Source of the DNA: Fibrobacterota bacterium
Lineage (GTDB): Bacteria; Fibrobacterota; Fibrobacteria; UBA5070
Direction of reading: 5' to 3'
DNA: 46,248 nt
Assembly: GCA_029557215.1 (NCBI GenBank)
Contig: JAKPQQ010000050.1
Coordinates: 1-46,248, forward strand
The notes below the pieces were generated by a model. The model was not told the origin of the DNA and searched no databases. It saw only the letters and a program-made list of their open reading frames with translations. This document shows positions 25,534 through 33,143 of this stretch, piece after piece (the first letter of the stretch is position 1; each line of letters opens with the position of its first letter). The translations under genes and the position numbers were made by a program.

Positions 25534-27033
25534 TCAGGCCTTCTTCGAGCCGCCGCGGACGGCGGCCTCCAAGGACGCCGCCACCACGAGGGTGCGGAGC
25601 TCCTTGGCCCGACCCGACAATTCCTGCACCCTGGCCTGCAGCGAGTTGAAGATCCAGATCGCGGGGATGGCCACCAGAAGACCGATCGCCGTGGCCACCA
25701 GGGCCTCGGCGATGGCGGTCATGACCGCCTGCGGCCCGGCGCCTTCGCGCCCCAGGGCGGCGAAGGCGTCCAGGATCCCGCACACGGTGCCGAACAGCCC
25801 GATGAACGGGGCGTTGGAACCGATGGTGCCCAGGCGGGAAAGGTTGTGCTCCAACTTGCGGGTTTCGGCCGACTCCACCGCGGTCAGGATCTGTTCCAGG
25901 GCTTCGGGAGACAGCTCCCTGTTTTCCAGGCCGCGTTTCACCACGCGCCCCAGGTAGGTGTCGGGACAGGCGGCGACAAGCTCCGCCGCCTGCCGCGGGT
26001 CCGACATCGCGGGCAGGATGCGGTCCTCGTAGGGCAGCGCGTCGCGCTCCTGCCTGGAGATCAGGTTGCGCCGGCGCCAGCCGATCCAGCCCACCGCCAC
26101 GCCCAGGAACACCAGCAAGGCCATCACGGCACGCGCGGCCCACAGCGCCAGCACATGCAATGGCCCGCTCTGGAAGCTGAAGAACGCCCCGATCCGCTGG
26201 CGCCAGTCCGGACCGGCGCCACCCTGGAAGAACCCGGGGCCGTCGGGAGTGGACAATGCGGGATCCACGGGAAGCGCGACTCCCGGTTGGTCCAGCCGGG
26301 ACACCGCCAAGGTGGCCGAATCGGAAAGGTCTTCGCGCCATTCCCAGGACCCGCCCGCACCCGTGCGCACCAACGCGGCCGCGATCCGGCCGTCGTCGGA
26401 CAAATACCACGCGCCAAGCTCGCCCGCGGCCACGATTCTCCCGTTGGCCGGCTCGCCTTCGGGACGCGGGAGCGCACCCGAAACGGTGTCGAACGCGCGC
26501 GTGCGAAGCCATTCCGCGCGCCAGGCGCCGACCGCTCGGGAAAGCCCGGTTTCCACGGCCGAAATTTCCGCGATGGCGGTTCTGACGGAATCCAGCGACG
26601 CCAGGCGCTCTTCGCGGCGCACGGGAACGGATCGGACGACCCGCTCGCGCAGGGCGTCCAAGCGACCTGTCAAATTCCGACGGATCCCGTCCAGCGGATC
26701 GGTGGGATTGTCCACCATGGGAGGAAGCCTCGCCGCCGACACGGCGGCTTCTTCGCGGAGCAGCCGACGCGCTTCGGCATCCACCTGGGCGCGCTCCTCC
26801 CGGGAGGTTTCCAGGCTGTCGCGCACCTGCGCGAACACGTCCTGCCACGCGTCGCGTTCGGCCAAAGCCTGGCGACGCGCCTCCCAGCGAAGCGCCACGA
26901 GGCTGTCGCGCATGCGTTGGGCGGCGGCCAGTTCGATGCGTTGGGACTTGGTGGCCGTGGCCGCACCCGGGGCGGGAGCGGCGAACAAGGCACTCGTCGC
27001 CAGAAAAAGGAACATGGAGAGGAACCGGCTCAT
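25534..27033 (-). CDS. ExbB/TolQ-type proton channel with long periplasmic N-terminal domain
   Basis: A 499-residue protein, twice the length of ordinary ExbB. Residues 1-19 form a signal peptide. About 20-285 are a periplasmic region that opens with a coiled coil (Arg/Ala/Glu-rich, to about residue 150). The first membrane helix is near 294-318, and the MotA/TolQ/ExbB domain follows with SNAPFIGLFGTVCGI (about 405-420) and a last helix near 440-457. This architecture matches TtpC-like proteins of TonB2 systems. The ATG at 27033 overlaps the upstream TGA as ATGA. Unlike TonB2 systems, no separate short ExbB accompanies it, so this protein probably supplies the channel itself. Confidence 0.88.
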   Translation of the reverse strand: MSRFLSMFLFLATSALFAAPAPGAATATKSQRIELAAAQRMRDSLVALRWEARRQALAERDAWQDVFAQVRDSLETSREERAQVDAEARRLLREEAAVSAARLPPMVDNPTDPLDGIRRNLTGRLDALRERVVRSVPVRREERLASLDSVRTAIAEISAVETGLSRAVGAWRAEWLRTRAFDTVSGALPRPEGEPANGRIVAAGELGAWYLSDDGRIAAALVRTGAGGSWEWREDLSDSATLAVSRLDQPGVALPVDPALSTPDGPGFFQGGAGPDWRQRIGAFFSFQSGPLHVLALWAARAVMALLVFLGVAVGWIGWRRRNLISRQERDALPYEDRILPAMSDPRQAAELVAACPDTYLGRVVKRGLENRELSPEALEQILTAVESAETRKLEHNLSRLGTIGSNAPFIGLFGTVCGILDAFAALGREGAGPQAVMTAIAEALVATAIGLLVAIPAIWIFNSLQARVQELSGRAKELRTLVVAASLEAAVRGGSKKA

Positions 27034-27812
27034 TTCACGGCTCCCGTCACGGGCAGGAAGATCCATCCCGGTTCGCGTTCCCCGTTGAGGATCCGCGACG
27101 CGTCGGCCAGGGACGCCACCAGAACCGGATTGGCCACATCGCGCAACGCGTTGTCGCCTCTGGTGCGAAGCGCGGCCTTTTCGCCATCGCGATCCACGAA
27201 CACCTGGAGGCTCCCCCCGATGTCGATGAACGTTCCGCGCAAGGCTCTTCCCGACGCGTCGGTGTAGGTGCCGGGTCGCGCGGCGATCCGCGAACCCAGA
27301 TCGATCCGCTCCGACAAGTCGTCCAGGAATCGCGCCAAGGCTTCGCCAGGGTCTTCCGTTCCGGCCCTCAACCCTTTGGCCAAGCGACCCCATTGATCGC
27401 GCAGTTCCAGCCCGCCATCCAATTCCCGGGACAGGAGAGGAATCGTGTTGTCGATTTCACGGGCCAGCGCCTCGGAAAACGCCTTCTTGCGGGCCGCGGC
27501 GGGAGTCACCGGAGGCGGAGCGGGAGCTTTGGGACGGTTGGCCCGATCCAGAACCTGCCGCAGGCTGTCCCGTTCGCGAACCAAGCGCAGGGCATCCGAT
27601 CGCATGGAAGCCAACCTCGCCTTGGATTGCGACCGCCATTCGGCGTGCCTGGCCGAATCCTGGGCGATGGACTTGCGCTCCTGCGCGATCTGGGCGCGCA
27701 ACCGCTGCGTCTCGCGCGCGACGTCGTCGGCGGATTGGGCGGAAACTCCGCCTGGAAGCAGAACTGCGGCAAAAGCGATCAGCCCTGCGGAAGGGAAAAG
27801 GCGTCGGACCAT
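27030..27812 (-). CDS. DUF3450-like periplasmic coiled-coil protein
   Basis: A 260-residue protein with a signal peptide (residues 1-25, GGVSA), a long coiled coil (about 30-95, rich in Arg/Glu/Ser with heptad spacing), then a globular part. Its last segment (SLQVFVDRDGEKAALRTRG) resembles the C-terminal part of DUF3450 proteins, which occur upstream of extended ExbB genes. The assignment rests on size, layout and position more than on strict motifs. The last codons overlap the exbB start, so the two are coupled. The ribosome-binding site is weak; a TTG three codons upstream is a possible alternative start. First gene of the operon. Confidence 0.65.
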   Translation of the reverse strand: MVRRLFPSAGLIAFAAVLLPGGVSAQSADDVARETQRLRAQIAQERKSIAQDSARHAEWRSQSKARLASMRSDALRLVRERDSLRQVLDRANRPKAPAPPPVTPAAARKKAFSEALAREIDNTIPLLSRELDGGLELRDQWGRLAKGLRAGTEDPGEALARFLDDLSERIDLGSRIAARPGTYTDASGRALRGTFIDIGGSLQVFVDRDGEKAALRTRGDNALRDVANPVLVASLADASRILNGEREPGWIFLPVTGAVK

Positions 27813-27907
27813 GAGACGCTTCAATCTACCAAACCCGACAGCCTCGACGCCACATGGAATCCCTTCGATCCCCCGCAACGAGGTCGCGGGGTGGTTCGAC
27901 ACGAGGA

Positions 27908-28477
27908 TCAGTTCCCGACGACCGGCTTGCCCACGGGCAGAACGGTGCGGCCATACAACGGATTCAGGATCGCGGCGGCCATCATGTACCAGGCACCCAA
28001 GGCGCAGGCCACCAGATCCACCCCGGCCCAGAACGCCAAGGAGTGGTCGACGAACTTGGAAAGAACCAGCAGCACGAACCCGATCACCAAGGTGGTGAAG
28101 GTGAACGCCATGGCCTTGGAGATGCGCAGCGACCCGACCCACAGGATGATCGAGAACAAGGTCCAGGCGACCAGGAACCAACCCATTTCGTTGTCGTTGG
28201 TCACGAACAAGCCGGTCTTGTTGAAGATCCAGATCAGGCACAGGGCGATCCAGAAGGCGCCGTAGGAGGTGAACGCGCAGTAGCCGAAGTTGTTCCCCAT
28301 GCTCTTTTCCTGCAGGCCCGCGATCAGCTGCGCCACGCCGCCGAACACCAGACCGAGCGCGACCACCGCGCCGATTTCCGGAACGAAGCCCAGATTGTGG
28401 AACTGGAGCATGAGGGTGGTGAGGCCGAACCCGGCCAGGCCGACGACGGCAGGATTACCAGAGGTACCGTTGGACAT
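27908..28477 (-). CDS. satP: Acetate uptake transporter (GPR1/FUN34/SatP family)
   Basis: A 189-residue inner-membrane protein with six predicted helices. The N-terminal motif NPAVVGLAGFG (residues 8-18) is the NPAPLGL-type family signature, and the length equals that of E. coli SatP. It should take up acetate or succinate with protons. Monocistronic; 95 bases separate it from the TonB-type operon. No sigma-54 site was found upstream (see rejected items). Confidence 0.9.
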   Translation of the reverse strand: MSNGTSGNPAVVGLAGFGLTTLMLQFHNLGFVPEIGAVVALGLVFGGVAQLIAGLQEKSMGNNFGYCAFTSYGAFWIALCLIWIFNKTGLFVTNDNEMGWFLVAWTLFSIILWVGSLRISKAMAFTFTTLVIGFVLLVLSKFVDHSLAFWAGVDLVACALGAWYMMAAAILNPLYGRTVLPVGKPVVGN

Positions 28478-28633
28478 GAGTCATTTCCCGTTCAGAGATG
28501 GGTGTGTGGTGCAAAGGGCCGGAATATGTAACTAACCGGATCCAGATTTCCAGTATGGAAACTCCAGACGACCCCGCGCGTCACGGATCCAAGGGCCCGG
28601 TCGCGAAGCCTCCGAAAGGCCTAAGGCCAAAGC

Positions 28634-29731
28634 TCAGATGAACACTCGTTCCAAACGGCGTCCGAGGTCGCAAAGCACCTCGTAGACGATCGTATCCAGG
28701 TTCCTGGCCAGGCGCTCGGCGGACAGCTCGGGTCGCGGCCCGATGATCCATGCGGCGTCGCCCAGATCCACCTGCGCGAGATCGGTGACGTCGACCATCA
28801 TCTGGTCCATGCAGATCCGCCCGACCTGCGGGCACATGGTTCCGTTGATCTCCACCGACAGCCGATTGGAATTGCCTCGCCAGAATCCGTCGCCGTAGCC
28901 CAGAGGAAGCACGGCCAAGCGGGTGCGCCGTGGCGCGATCCAGGTTCCGCCGTAGCTCACCGGCTGCCCCTCGTCCTTCCAGGAAAGATGCCGGACGGTC
29001 GAACGCAGCCGCAACACCGGCACCAGACCCGCGTCCGATGCGCCCTCGGGAGGATATCCGTAGACCGCGATGCCAGGCCGCACCATCTGCAGCCACGCTT
29101 CGGGATGGCGGAAGATCGCGGCGGAATTGGCGGCATGCGCCACCGGTGGCCGCAGGCCCTTGCGTTCCAGCTCCGAAAGGAGCGCTTCGAACCGCTCGAA
29201 CTGCCGCCGTGTCGCGTCCATGTCGTCGTCGGCGCGCGCGAAATGGGTGAAGATGCCTTCCCAATCCACCCCGGGAAGCGACAGGATACGCTCGATGGAT
29301 TCGCGATCGTGGGTGTCGTGCAGCCCCAACCGCGCCATGCCGGTGTCGATCTTGAGGTGGGCCTTGAGCCTGCATCCTCCCGCCACGCCATGGGCGGACA
29401 TCGCCTGGGCGGCCGGGAGATCGCACACCGTCGCGACCAGATCGAACCTCACGTATTCGGGAAGGTCGTCGGGATGGAACGGCTCCAGGACCTGGATCAC
29501 GCCTTCCACACCCGAACGGCGCAGATGCGCGCCCTCGTGGATGCGGGCCACTCCCACGCGGTCGGCCCCGGCGGCCAGCACCGTGCGGGCCGTCTCCACG
29601 GCGCCGTGTCCGTAGCCGTCGGCCTTGACCAGGACCAGGATCTGTCGGTTCCCGACCCGCTCCCGGATCTTCCTGACGTTTCCCGACAACGCGGAACGGT
29701 CGACCTCCACCCACGAGCCCGAGGCGCTCAT
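28634..29731 (-). CDS. alr: Alanine racemase
   Basis: A 365-residue PLP enzyme making D-alanine for peptidoglycan. The PLP lysine is K36 (VLVKADGYGHG) and the second catalytic base is Y260 (VSYGGTW); both are in place. The length is normal. The ATG at 29731 overlaps the stop of the upstream 60-residue membrane protein as ATGA. Order of transcription: asd, the small membrane protein, alr. Confidence 0.95.
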   Translation of the reverse strand: MSASGSWVEVDRSALSGNVRKIRERVGNRQILVLVKADGYGHGAVETARTVLAAGADRVGVARIHEGAHLRRSGVEGVIQVLEPFHPDDLPEYVRFDLVATVCDLPAAQAMSAHGVAGGCRLKAHLKIDTGMARLGLHDTHDRESIERILSLPGVDWEGIFTHFARADDDMDATRRQFERFEALLSELERKGLRPPVAHAANSAAIFRHPEAWLQMVRPGIAVYGYPPEGASDAGLVPVLRLRSTVRHLSWKDEGQPVSYGGTWIAPRRTRLAVLPLGYGDGFWRGNSNRLSVEINGTMCPQVGRICMDQMMVDVTDLAQVDLGDAAWIIGPRPELSAERLARNLDTIVYEVLCDLGRRLERVFI

Positions 29732-29910
29732 TCTTCCTCCTCCTCGTCCTTGCCCGGAGGAACGAGCTTGGCGCCGTACTTCTGGGAGATCTTGGACTCC
29801 GTCCTGACGACCATCGACCGCAGGCGCTCTTCGGTCCTGCTCACCTGCCGGAAGATCGTCAGGAAGAACGCGACCGAAACGACGAGCGTTCCGAGGAGGA
29901 TCCAGACCAA
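29728..29910 (-). CDS. Small membrane protein (60 aa) between asd and alr
   Basis: Not recognised. A TTG-started ORF with a perfectly placed GGAGG (6-base spacer). One N-terminal membrane helix (residues 2-19), then a basic amphipathic helix (RQVSRTEERLRSMVVRTESK) and a C-terminal run of acidic residues. It overlaps alr by four bases and starts 13 bases after the asd stop, so the three form an operon. Possibly an inner-membrane anchor or regulator; the function is unknown. Confidence 0.72.
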   Translation of the reverse strand: MVWILLGTLVVSVAFFLTIFRQVSRTEERLRSMVVRTESKISQKYGAKLVPPGKDEEEEE

Positions 29911-29923
29911 CGGACGCCTCCGA

Positions 29924-30925
29924 TCAGACGAAAAGCTTTTCCGCGATCTGGACCGCGTTCAGGGCCGCGCCCTTGCGGATCTGGTCGCCCACCACCCAGA
30001 AATCGAGCGTGTTCTTCTGGCTCTTGTCCTTGCGCATGCGCCCCACCAGCACCGGATCGGTGCCCGAGGCGTCCAGCGGCATGGGCCAGCGGTTCTTGTC
30101 CGGCTCCTCCAGGATCCGGACACCGGGAGCGGTGCGGAGGACCTCCATGGCCTCCTCCACCGAAACCTCGCGTTCGAACTCCACGTTGAGCGCTTCCGAG
30201 TGGGCGCGCAGCACCGGCACGCGCACGCAGGTGGCGTGGACCTTGACGGAATCCGTCTCGAAGATCTTGGCGGTCTCCTTGACCATCTTGAGCTCTTCCT
30301 CGTTGTAGCCGAGGTCGGGCAGCCAAGGAGCGTTGTGCGGGAACACGTTGAACGCGTAGGGGAACGGGATCACCGTGGGCTGGAACGGCTTGCCTTCCAG
30401 GACCGCGGCGGTCTCCTGCTTGAGTTCTTCCATCGCGCGGGCGCCGGCGCCCGATGCCGCCTGGTAGGTGCAGGCGTGGACGCGCTTGACGCCGAACGCC
30501 TTGTGCAGCGGGAACACCGGCAGGGCCATGATGATCGTGCTGCAGTTGGGGTTGGCGATGATGCCGTTGTGGTCCTTGATCCGGTTGGCGTTGATCTCGG
30601 GGATCACCAGAGGCACGCCGTCGGTCATGCGGAACTTGGATGTGTTGTCCACGACCACGGCCCCGGCCTTCACGGCGCTGGGCGCGAATTCGGCCGAGAT
30701 CGAGCCGCCGGCGGAAGCCAGGACCAGATCGATTCCCTCGAAAGACCCGTGGGTCAATTCTTCGACCTTGATCTGTTCTCCCTGGTATTCCAGGGTCGTG
30801 CCGGCGGAACGCTTGCTGGCCAGCAAACGAAGCGAACCGATCGGGAACTTGCGTTCGGCAAGGATGGAAAGAAGCTCGGCGCCCACCGCTCCGGTGGCGC
30901 CCATGATGGCGACGCGTACGGACAT
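29924..30925 (-). CDS. asd: Aspartate-semialdehyde dehydrogenase
   Basis: A 333-residue enzyme reducing aspartyl phosphate to the semialdehyde, the branch point to lysine/diaminopimelate, threonine and methionine. The nucleotide loop MGATGAVG is at residues 8-15, the catalytic C128 in NPNCSTIIM, and a later histidine in RVPVLRAHSE completes the site. The start at 30925 gives the standard N-terminus; the longer frame runs antisense through the divergent gene. First gene of the asd-alr operon. Confidence 0.95.
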   Translation of the reverse strand: MSVRVAIMGATGAVGAELLSILAERKFPIGSLRLLASKRSAGTTLEYQGEQIKVEELTHGSFEGIDLVLASAGGSISAEFAPSAVKAGAVVVDNTSKFRMTDGVPLVIPEINANRIKDHNGIIANPNCSTIIMALPVFPLHKAFGVKRVHACTYQAASGAGARAMEELKQETAAVLEGKPFQPTVIPFPYAFNVFPHNAPWLPDLGYNEEELKMVKETAKIFETDSVKVHATCVRVPVLRAHSEALNVEFEREVSVEEAMEVLRTAPGVRILEEPDKNRWPMPLDASGTDPVLVGRMRKDKSQKNTLDFWVVGDQIRKGAALNAVQIAEKLFV

Positions 30926-30979
30926 AGTCACGTAAAGATAGCTGGAATCGCGCGTCTGGGGTACTTTACCAGTCACGTT

Positions 30980-31711
30980 ATGATCAATCTTCGAATCGAG
31001 CCGTTGCACGGCGGCACCGGCGAACACCACATGCGAGTCGACTCCGAACTCTTCCAGGAAATGGAACACGCCTTGCGCGCAGGCGAATCGGGCGAAGCCG
31101 CGATCGCCGCGCTTCGCCTGTACACCTGGGACGTTCCCACCGTCAGCCTGGGCAAGAACCAGACTCCGGAAGTCGCGCTGGCTCCCAGATGGGAAACCTG
31201 GAGGCAGGACCCGACCTCCGATCCCGACGGCCCCGCCGCCGTGGTGCACCGCCCCACCGGCGGGCGGGCGGTGTGGCACGAACAGGAATTGACCTATTCG
31301 GTGGTCTTCCCGTTGGCGCATCCGGCGTTCGGGAGTCGCAGCCCCGAGGACTTTTTCGGGGCCTGGCTCCTGGATGGCGCCAGGCGCGCGGGGATCCAAG
31401 GCTTGTCGCTGGAGCGTGGATCGGGCAGCCGCGATCCGTTGGGCTTGGGCGCCGCCCCCTGTTTCGCGTCCACCAGTCGGAGCGAACTGAAATGGCACGA
31501 CAAAAAATGGGTGGGATCCGCGCGCCGCTTGGGGCAGACCGCCTTGCTGCAGCACGGCGCCATCCGGTTGGGCCCCGCCGGAGACAACCTCGAACGCTGG
31601 CTGACCGGTACGGCCCCCGCCGACGATCGTCCATGGGACACGCTCCCCACGCCGGAAATCTTGGCCCGACACCTTGCGCTGGCTCTGCTCGACGCGATAG
31701 AATCCGCCTGA
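30980..31711 (+). CDS. Lipoyl/octanoyl transferase (LplA/LipM-like)
   Basis: A 243-residue protein of the biotin/lipoate ligase fold. HRPTGGRAVWHEQELTYSVV (about residues 90-109) is the lipoyl-binding loop of LplA/LipM. APCFAS (C161 in this numbering) resembles the catalytic Cys of LipM-type octanoyltransferases, and K176 in DKKWVGSA fits the conserved lysine. It should attach octanoate or lipoate to carrier domains such as GcvH. It is divergent from asd with 54 bases between starts. No ribosome-binding site stands out, so the start is tentative. Distinguishing a ligase from a transferase needs assay. Confidence 0.78.
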   Translation: MINLRIEPLHGGTGEHHMRVDSELFQEMEHALRAGESGEAAIAALRLYTWDVPTVSLGKNQTPEVALAPRWETWRQDPTSDPDGPAAVVHRPTGGRAVWHEQELTYSVVFPLAHPAFGSRSPEDFFGAWLLDGARRAGIQGLSLERGSGSRDPLGLGAAPCFASTSRSELKWHDKKWVGSARRLGQTALLQHGAIRLGPAGDNLERWLTGTAPADDRPWDTLPTPEILARHLALALLDAIESA

Positions 31712-31726
31712 GGATCAGGAGAGCGC

Positions 31727-31746
31727 ATGCATTGCGCCCGATGCAT
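31727..31746 (+). promoter_or_regulatory. Dyad, possible enhancer site for a sigma-54 activator
   Basis: ATGCAT-N8-ATGCAT, overlapping the perfect palindrome CCCGATGCATCGGG (31737-31750). Its centre lies about 105 bases before the predicted start of the sigma-54 promoter at 31816-31831, the usual distance for an upstream activator site. The inner palindrome could instead be the weak terminator of the preceding gene. Confidence 0.4.
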
Positions 31747-31815
31747 CGGGTAATTTTCCCGATAACCGCATCAAGATTTGCTTTGGTGCACCACGGACAA
31801 GACCTGTCTTTAAAT

Positions 31816-31831
31816 TGGCACGAGTCGTGCT
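31816..31831 (+). promoter_or_regulatory. Near-consensus sigma-54 promoter
   Basis: TGGCACG-AGTC-GTGCT: only one mismatch to TGGCACG-N4-TTGCW, with GG and GC 10 bases apart. The predicted start is near 31842, 56 bases before the ATG of the small lipoprotein at 31898. This is the best sigma-54 site in the window. Confidence 0.8.
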
Positions 31832-31897
31832 ATCTTATCATCTCGACGAGACATCGAGTCTCTCTTTGATCCACCATTCCTTAAAGGAAAATATCAC

Positions 31898-32092
31898 ATG
31901 CGCAAGCTCGCCCTCCTCGCCATCGCCTCCATCGCTTTCGTCGCCTGCCAGAAGAAGACCGAAGAGACCCCCGCCGTGGACACCACCGCCGTGGTCGCCG
32001 CTCCGGTTGACACCGCCGCCGACAGCGCCAAGGTTGACAGCGCCAAGGTCGACTCCGCCAAGGCCGACTCCGCCAAGGCGACCAAGAAGTAA
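31898..32092 (+). CDS. Small repeat lipoprotein (64 aa)
   Basis: A 64-residue protein. The signal peptide ends in AFVAC with the lipid-acceptor C17. After a Thr/Val-rich stretch come four tandem DSAK(V/A) pentads (residues 42-61) and a Lys tail. The alternation of D and K at fixed spacing suggests a charged helix that would extend from the membrane anchor. The Shine-Dalgarno AAAGGA is well placed. It is expressed alone from the sigma-54 promoter at 31816-31831 and ended by the terminator at 32126-32156. Small Lpp-like lipoproteins have similar size, but there is no sequence match that I can claim. Confidence 0.82.
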   Translation: MRKLALLAIASIAFVACQKKTEETPAVDTTAVVAAPVDTAADSAKVDSAKVDSAKADSAKATKK

Positions 32093-32125
32093 GACTTTCG
32101 TCGTCGCATCCGCGATGACGGTCGG

Positions 32126-32156
32126 AGCCCAGGTCCTCGGACCTGGGCTTTTTTTG
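32126..32156 (+). terminator. Rho-independent terminator of the small lipoprotein gene
   Basis: An 11-bp perfect stem (32126-32136 with 32139-32149) with a two-base apparent loop (4-base after end pairs open) and a run of seven T. It lies 34 bases past the stop. Confidence 0.93.
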
Positions 32157-32174
32157 TTTTTCCGAAAATTTCCC

Positions 32175-32202
32175 TAAAGCTCCGCTAAAGCGGCGTCGAT
32201 GA
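32175..32202 (+). promoter_or_regulatory. Sigma-28 (FliA)-like promoter of the flagellin gene
   Basis: TAAAGCTC, 12 bases, GTCGATGA: matches TAAAGTTT-N11-GCCGATAA at 6 of 8 positions in each half. The spacer is one base long. It lies 130-160 bases upstream of the flagellin ATG and just after the preceding terminator, as expected for a late flagellar gene. Confidence 0.55.
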
Positions 32203-32228
32203 CATGATAGCCGGGCTTGCGCCCAGCG

Positions 32229-32326
32229 CCTCCAGGGGTGGAGGTCGTGAGAGGTGGCGAACCTCCCGGTCGCCGACACGGATGTCGGTGTGCATTTCCC
32301 GATGCAAGGACTCTGACACGGAGGTT
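32229..32326 (+). promoter_or_regulatory. Structured flagellin 5' leader with anti-Shine-Dalgarno
   Basis: Four consecutive hairpins are possible: CCTCC/GGAGG (32229-32244), GAGGT/ACCTC (32251-32265), CGCCGACA/TGTCGGTG (32271-32290) and TGCAT/ATGCA (32291-32306). AACCTCC at 32260-32266 is perfectly complementary to the Shine-Dalgarno GGAGGTT at 32320-32326, but also pairs in the second hairpin. Two alternative folds thus expose or hide the ribosome-binding site. No known riboswitch class was recognised. Confidence 0.5.
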
Positions 32327-32333
32327 AGACATC

Positions 32334-33143
32334 ATGCGCATCTACAACAACATCAATGCGGTCGCCACCCAGAACACGCTCGGCCTGACCAACTCCCGGA
32401 TGCAGAAATCGCTCGAACGGCTTTCCACGGGCATGCGGATCAACCGCTCCTCCGACGACGCCGCGGGGCTTTCCGTGTCGGAAGGGTTGCGCTCCCAGAT
32501 CCGCGGCAGCGGCATGGCCCAGCGCAACGCCAACGACGGACTGGCCATGTTGCAGATCGCGGAATCCGGCACCCAGCAGATCACGGATTCGCTCCAGCGC
32601 ATGCGCGAGCTGGCCATCCAGGCGTCCAACGGCACCTACACCAACACCGACCGCGGGTACATCAACCAGGAATACGCCGCGCTCGCCTCCGAAGTCACGC
32701 GCATCGCCTCGGGCACATCGTACAACGGCGTGCAATTGCTGTCCACCTCCACGGCCTTCTCCTTCCAGATCAGCTCGGCCAAGGACGGCAACAGTTCCAC
32801 GATCAGCTTCACGCCCACCGATCTGTCCACCGGGTTGTCGTTCGGCGGAGTAAGCTCGCAATCGGCCGCGCAATCGGCGATTTCGAGCATCGACTCCATC
32901 CTGGCATCCGTCCTTTCGCTGCGGTCCAACATCGGCTCGACCATGAACCGCCTGGACGCGACGGTGTCCAACCTGGGGAACATGATCACGAACCTGACCG
33001 ACGCGGAAAGCCGGATCCGGGACACGGATTTCGCCCAGGAAACCATGCAGTTCACGCGAAACCAGATCCTGACACAATCCGCGACGGCCATGATGTCGCA
33101 GGCGAACCAGTTGCCGTCGGGAGTCCTCAACCTCCTGAGGTAG
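32334..33143 (+). CDS. Flagellin
   Basis: A 269-residue filament protein. The N-terminal D0/D1 region (RIYNNINAVATQNTL, then RLSTGMRINRSSDDAAGLSVSE) and the C-terminal partner (TDAESRIRDTDFAQETMQFTRNQIL) are typical. The variable centre is short (about residues 140-180), so this is a minimal flagellin without large outer domains. The Shine-Dalgarno GGAGG is 9 bases upstream. No other flagellar gene is nearby. The stop lies 17 bases inside the end of the converging AmpG-like gene. Confidence 0.95.
   Translation: MRIYNNINAVATQNTLGLTNSRMQKSLERLSTGMRINRSSDDAAGLSVSEGLRSQIRGSGMAQRNANDGLAMLQIAESGTQQITDSLQRMRELAIQASNGTYTNTDRGYINQEYAALASEVTRIASGTSYNGVQLLSTSTAFSFQISSAKDGNSSTISFTPTDLSTGLSFGGVSSQSAAQSAISSIDSILASVLSLRSNIGSTMNRLDATVSNLGNMITNLTDAESRIRDTDFAQETMQFTRNQILTQSATAMMSQANQLPSGVLNLLR

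Noticed and set aside
27871..27891. CCCCGC/GCGGGG hairpin after the acetate transporter
   Set aside because: Only six base pairs with a nine-base loop and no T-tract; too weak to call a terminator.
28478..28560. Sigma-54 promoter before the acetate transporter
   Set aside because: A TTGCA is present on the minus strand, but the GG of the -24 element is missing at the right distance.
32203..32333. Cyclic-di-GMP riboswitch upstream of flagellin
   Set aside because: The leader is structured, but the conserved GEMM core (CACGCANAGGGCAAACC-type) is not present.
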